This document shows, in pieces, positions 60,476 through 64,000 of a stretch of DNA of 64,000 nt. Numbering within the stretch: the first letter of the stretch is position 1; each line of letters begins with the position of its first letter. The translations under genes were made by a program, and so were the position numbers. The DNA is from Pieris napi (taxonomy: Eukaryota; Arthropoda; Insecta; Lepidoptera; Pieridae). The notes beneath the pieces were generated by a model. That model was not told the origin of the DNA and made no database searches. It saw only the letters and a list, made by a program, of their open reading frames with translations. The stretch lies in contig NC_062238.1 of NCBI RefSeq assembly GCF_905475465.1, positions 8,660,501 to 8,724,500 of the forward strand. The letters are read 5' to 3'.

Positions 60476-60812
60476 CAGGAGGCAAAGGGGCAGGAGGCTC
60501 ATATGATGTTAAGTGATACCACCGCCCATGAGCACTCACATTGCTAGGAGGCTCGCAAGTGCGTTCCCGCCTTGCTGTGCCAATGGTACGCTCTTTTCTT
60601 GACCTTAAGTCGAATGGTTTCGGAAATACTTCAGTCGGCAGCTGGTTACATAGTGGTGGTGCGCTCAGTTGTGGACGTCGAGGTGATACGGATGGTATTT
60701 TGTTTTCTGCCTTGATGTCCGATGATGAAACTCAGCTGCAGGTATTAGTCCGAACAACTCCTCTGAACACTCTCGATGGTAAGTGCGGTAGAAGATTCAG
60801 AAAGGTCTGACA
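60476..60812 (-). mobile_element. LINE remnant of the 33524-type family
   Basis: The reverse complement matches the 3' 330 bases of the family (GGGGCAGGAGGCTCATATGA at the tail; CTCAGCTGCAGGTATTAGTC upstream). Several frameshifts. Confidence 0.85.
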
Positions 60813-61005
60813 AATTATTGGTATCTATGACATTTATTTGGGGTAGCCAACATCAGATCTTTACATCAATGTCAATAATCAATAGAGTCTGGCTAATGAT
60901 AGTTGATACTGAAAAAGCACGGCAAATTTAAAAAAATATCAGCATGGCAGCCCTAAAGTAAAAAGGAAGTTGGAACAACTCACTTTGATACTTTGACATT
61001 CATTT

Positions 61006-61224
61006 TTATTTTACTAGTGGATGCTTGCAATTTTTAGGCTTATAGGTTTTGTGGACATAAGTTTCATCTAAGTAGATTATTAGCTTGCCTTCTGCACGTT
61101 TCGATGCAATGGTACGCAAAAAGCGATGTCTCCATGCAGCTATATCATATCGTTCAATTACTAATGAACGTTCATTTTTGTTTTTCTTAAATTCATAACC
61201 GTTGGCTAATAATCTCAAGATTAT
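61006..61224 (-). pseudogene. Spliced DDE (IS630/Tc1-type) transposase exon
   Basis: After a strong acceptor on the minus strand (TTGTTCTTTTACAG, ending at 61225) the frame reads ILRLLANGYEFKKNKNERSL, then RYDIAAWRHRFLRTI and GKLIIYLDETYVHKTYKPK, ending at a stop at 61006-61008. The LDETYVH motif holds the first catalytic Asp of a DDE_3/IS630-Tc1 type transposase as found in many insect genes. The second and third acidic residues are not here, so this is one exon or a fragment. It could belong to a domesticated gene or a dead transposon. Confidence 0.65.
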
Positions 61225-61229
61225 CTGTA

Positions 61230-61955
61230 AAAGAACAATAACATTATCTTAAGTAACTAAAACTAATATGTACTTATTTAAAATAAAAAAAATATCAAGT
61301 CATTTTGACCGTACTAACTTTAGTGTTGTCATATAAAAAGTTTGCAAAAAAAATCCAGTATCTACTTTCGTTAGCCAGACTCTAATCTCTCAATTTTCAC
61401 CTCAAACAAAAATTCAACTCCTTACGGTGATATGACCTTATACGTTATTTAAATGAAGATACACTTATAGAATATAAATTTGTAACATTAATTCAATAGA
61501 AAGGTTCAAAGTTGTGACAGCCCTTGTCAAGTATGAGATCAAAGAGCATCATTTATCAAAAACTTTAATTAATATTCATCAAAATAGATTTGAGATGACA
61601 TGCAATTATACTCAAGTTATTTTTATTATCACTAAGTATAATTTTTATAAATTGCATTCTGGCAACACTTTAAGACTTCATCAAAATAATATGAATGGGG
61701 TAATACTGCTAGTTAATATATTTTACAAAAACCAAACATTAACAATGGATATATAAATAATATCTTGAAAAAAAGCGCGGGAAACTTCGTTCATGGTAGA
61801 CGTATTTTTTACGGTGTTGAATATTTAATTTAATTTTACTAGTTAAAACGCAGAGGATAAGCTGGTAGTTTTAATTTTTGTATTATATGTAATCTTTATA
61901 TCATATTTGTGTATAGTGTCATCGTGTAGTCGGTAAGTTTTTGTAATTTCTGTAA
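61230..61955. other. Spacer and probable 5' UTR of the Jockey/I-type LINE
   Basis: No gene seen. The 5' boundary of the LINE is probably between about 61770 and 61930, but no target duplication can be fixed because the 3' end is outside the window. Confidence 0.35.
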
Positions 61956-61962
61956 ATATTGT

Positions 61963-63681
61963 ATGAACAAGCCCCCCGATCTAGGTCGGGGGGATGATGG
62001 CCTTGTTGGCTTGAATCTCCCTGTGGGATCAAATGTATCTGTTGGTTCACAAGATGAATTTGACAAAATGGATACCGATTGTTCGGTAACATCTCAAACA
62101 GGTGAAGGAAGTCGTAAACGAACACGTTATTTGCGCCTTTGTCGGCAATGTACGAAAATTAAGAAAAAGAAAGGTAGTGGTTCTAGCGGTGATTACTGTC
62201 AGTGCGAAAGCTTATGCAATGTAGAAGATGAGTCAATTTTAATTAAAAAGGTTACTTCAAAACCTATATCTCAATCCACGTCATCTCCACACTTGCAAAA
62301 TAATAATAATTCACATAGCACATCCTCTCAACCATCAACATCTTACACGGAAAATTCAAATATCTCTCAAGACTCTAACGCGGGAAATTTAAACAACACC
62401 ACAACTTCAGTAACCAATACGGACCCCCGTTCGATTGGCCGTACTGAATATGTTTCTACCGATGTTTCCCCTTATTTTATACATGTTCAACGTATTCAAA
62501 GTTCACCTGACGACGGGACCATTCTCCATCCAATAACATTTGGCAATTTTTTAAAGCAGAACAAATTTAATAATATTATTCCCGGAAGTGTAAAGCGTAT
62601 AGGAAGAAACAGGTGCGTAGTTGGCTTTTCCGATTATAAAGACGCCAATAATTTTCTTAACTGCAATCTTTTGGAAACGAAAAAGTTAAAAGCCTTCATT
62701 CCCACTTTCAGCGTAACAAGAATGGGTCTAGTTCGCGGGGTCCCTGTAGATTGGAGTGTAGAGGAAGTTCAACAAAATGTATCCGTACCTATAGGCTGCG
62801 GCAAAATACTTAAAATAAGACGTTTGAATCGCAAGGTAAAAATTAATGACTCGGTTTCTTGGAAACCCTCTGAATCAGTTGTATTAACATTTGATGGGCA
62901 AGTTTTACCAAAAAGGATTTTCATGTGCTATAATGCTCTTCCAGTAGAAATATATATTTATCCTACCATACAATGCTATAAATGCTGCCGTTATGGTCAT
63001 ACCAAAGTTCAATGTCGTTCTAAGACTCCAATATGTTATAACTGTGGAGGTCAACATGCAGGTGTATCATGTGACAGGTCAGATAAAGATCCTCTGTACT
63101 GTGTAATGTGTGAAGTCGAAGGGTCCCATTCAGCGATAGATAAGTCATGTCCAGAATTTGTGAGACAGACAGAAATCAAAGTTAAAATGGCTCAGAGCTG
63201 CATGTCTTATGCCGAAGCCAGTAAATATTTTTCTTCTATTAAGCCTTCATACGCAGATGCATTAAGTTCAACAATTCCGGAAGTACCAAAACCCGTATAT
63301 TCTTCCGCAGCGAAGTCTGTATCTCGTAATAATTCTACTAATGCCTCAAATAAAAAGACAATATTCTTAAAACCTCGCTCTCCTCGTAAACCACAACATG
63401 GTTATGATCGTGTTGCTCATTATAATGTTTTAAAAGATTTCCAAGTTCCAGAGCCTAAAAATGGCAGTGCTCTGGTTGGACACAAAAATAAAGAAGAAGA
63501 AAAATCTGATGTATTAGAAATGATACTAGCATTATTAACTAGTTTAATAAACTCAAACTTATTGAAACCGTCCCACGTTGCCTCTATTAATGAAAAAATT
63601 AAATCAGTTAATGTTATTAAAAATAATGGATTCCAAGATAATTCAATGGAATTGCAGGAGTGTTGTTCCAAAGAAACATGA
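61963..63681 (+). CDS. LINE ORF1: RNA-binding gag-like protein, Jockey/I type
   Basis: A full 572-codon frame. ORF1 proteins of this group bind the element's RNA and help form the particle used for target-primed reverse transcription. The N-terminal third is basic and Ser/Asn/Thr-rich (KRTRYLRLCRQCTKIKKKKG, then long Ser/Asn stretches), probably disordered. The middle has an RNA-recognition-like fold region (ITFGNFLKQNKFNNIIPGSV; GLVRGVPVDWSVEEVQQNV). Three Cys/His knuckles follow: CYKCCRYGHTKVQC, CYNCGGQHAGVSC and CVMCEVEGSHSAIDKSC. A typical tail follows (YAEASKYF). The start ATG at 61963 precedes a GC-rich hairpin. The frame overlaps ORF2 by 56 bases. It is intact, so this may be a young copy. 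Confidence 0.9.
   Translation: MNKPPDLGRGDDGLVGLNLPVGSNVSVGSQDEFDKMDTDCSVTSQTGEGSRKRTRYLRLCRQCTKIKKKKGSGSSGDYCQCESLCNVEDESILIKKVTSKPISQSTSSPHLQNNNNSHSTSSQPSTSYTENSNISQDSNAGNLNNTTTSVTNTDPRSIGRTEYVSTDVSPYFIHVQRIQSSPDDGTILHPITFGNFLKQNKFNNIIPGSVKRIGRNRCVVGFSDYKDANNFLNCNLLETKKLKAFIPTFSVTRMGLVRGVPVDWSVEEVQQNVSVPIGCGKILKIRRLNRKVKINDSVSWKPSESVVLTFDGQVLPKRIFMCYNALPVEIYIYPTIQCYKCCRYGHTKVQCRSKTPICYNCGGQHAGVSCDRSDKDPLYCVMCEVEGSHSAIDKSCPEFVRQTEIKVKMAQSCMSYAEASKYFSSIKPSYADALSSTIPEVPKPVYSSAAKSVSRNNSTNASNKKTIFLKPRSPRKPQHGYDRVAHYNVLKDFQVPEPKNGSALVGHKNKEEEKSDVLEMILALLTSLINSNLLKPSHVASINEKIKSVNVIKNNGFQDNSMELQECCSKET
61972..61993 (+). promoter_or_regulatory. GC-rich hairpin just after the ORF1 start codon
   Basis: CCCCCCGA, a 6-base loop, then TCGGGGGG make an 8-bp perfect stem starting nine bases after the first base of the ATG at 61963. 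It codes KPPDLGRGD at the same time. Confidence 0.8.
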
Positions 63682-64000
63682 TTTGATATATTTGATAAAT
63701 AAACATTCTCCCGTTGTTGTTGCGTTATCTGAAACGTGGTTGAAGCCAGGGTACCTATTAAGGATCCCAGGATATACCTGCTTGCGTGATGATAGATTTG
63801 ATGGCCATGGTGGCGTAGCGTTACTTGTCAGGAACTCAATTAATTTTTCTGAAATAGCGTTTTCTTCATTAATCTCTAATGATGCCATTAATATTGTCGG
63901 CATAAAAATTGATAATATTTCTATAGTTTCCATTTACCTAGCTCGTTCCTCTTTTGTTATTCTCAATAGCGTTAATAATTTACTTTCTTCACTTAGTCGT
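63626..64000 (+). CDS. LINE ORF2 start: apurinic-type endonuclease domain (cut by window end)
   Basis: ORF2 proteins carry an AP-like endonuclease, then reverse transcriptase. Here the first 125 codons are visible in the +1 frame relative to ORF1. The ATG at 63626 gives MDSKIIQWNCRSVVPKKHD, where QWN is the conserved first endonuclease motif, then VVVALSETWLKP (catalytic Glu in SETW), IPGYTCLRDDRFDGHGGVAL and LVRNSINFSEIAF. The frame is open to the last base. It overlaps the last 56 bases of ORF1, so translation would need reinitiation or another coupled mechanism. The rest, including the RT, lies outside the window. Confidence 0.85.
   Translation, partial: MDSKIIQWNCRSVVPKKHDLIYLINKHSPVVVALSETWLKPGYLLRIPGYTCLRDDRFDGHGGVALLVRNSINFSEIAFSSLISNDAINIVGIKIDNISIVSIYLARSSFVILNSVNNLLSSLSR

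Noticed and set aside
60541..60810. An 89-codon plus-strand protein
   Set aside because: It is antisense to a LINE 3' remnant of the 33524-type family.

Overview
The window looks like a chromosomal piece from a moth or butterfly (Lepidoptera). It is AT-rich, has long introns and little coding DNA, and carries repeat types typical of that order: tRNA-derived SINEs with box A/box B heads, Helitrons ending in CTAG, mariner, a hAT non-autonomous element, non-LTR retrotransposon tails and fold-back MITEs. There are no operons, CRISPR arrays or bacterial signals. All identifications come from reading the sequence and from family knowledge; no database search was run.

Likely host genes. I reconstructed two spliced plus-strand genes whose exons join in phase and encode small secreted proteins of unknown family: gene A (382-3215, four exons, about 206 aa) and gene B (11072-19876, four exons, about 160 aa). 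A third, weaker model, gene C, starts with a signal-peptide exon at 37917-37980 and has possible Cys-rich exons at 41911, 43255 and 46637. Two minus-strand stretches (43832-44192 and 58803-59036) may be terminal exons of unrecognised genes.

Mobile DNA by region. 1-7.3 kb: fold-back element arms, a SINE and a Helitron inside gene A's introns, two Helitrons joined head to tail (one with a broken PIF1-type helicase), a roughly 400-bp tandem repeat holding a perfect hairpin, and a 5S-rRNA-derived repeat. 8.9-20.6 kb: MITEs, Helitrons, SINEs, and a 3.6-kb interval bounded by the fold-back family's termini, largely inside gene B's third intron. 23.7-34.4 kb: a hAT element with an 8-bp target duplication, then a 3360-bp unit in about three tandem copies, each with a dead mariner. 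33.5-36.5 kb: LINE tails, an inverted LINE fragment and the second 5S-derived copy. 42-52 kb: R1-like LINE remnant, SINEs, Helitrons, a long-TIR MITE and a 243-bp near-perfect palindrome. 53.3-57.5 kb: a pogo/Tigger-like TIR element holding a retrotransposon with one 954-codon frame (zinc finger, reverse transcriptase with YLDD, restriction-like endonuclease). 61.0-61.2 kb: a DDE transposase exon. 61.9-64.0 kb: the 5' half of a Jockey/I-type LINE with intact ORF1 and the start of ORF2, cut by the window end.

The elements do not form one working pathway. The window records layered transposition around a few small secreted-protein genes, plus one recent local amplification.
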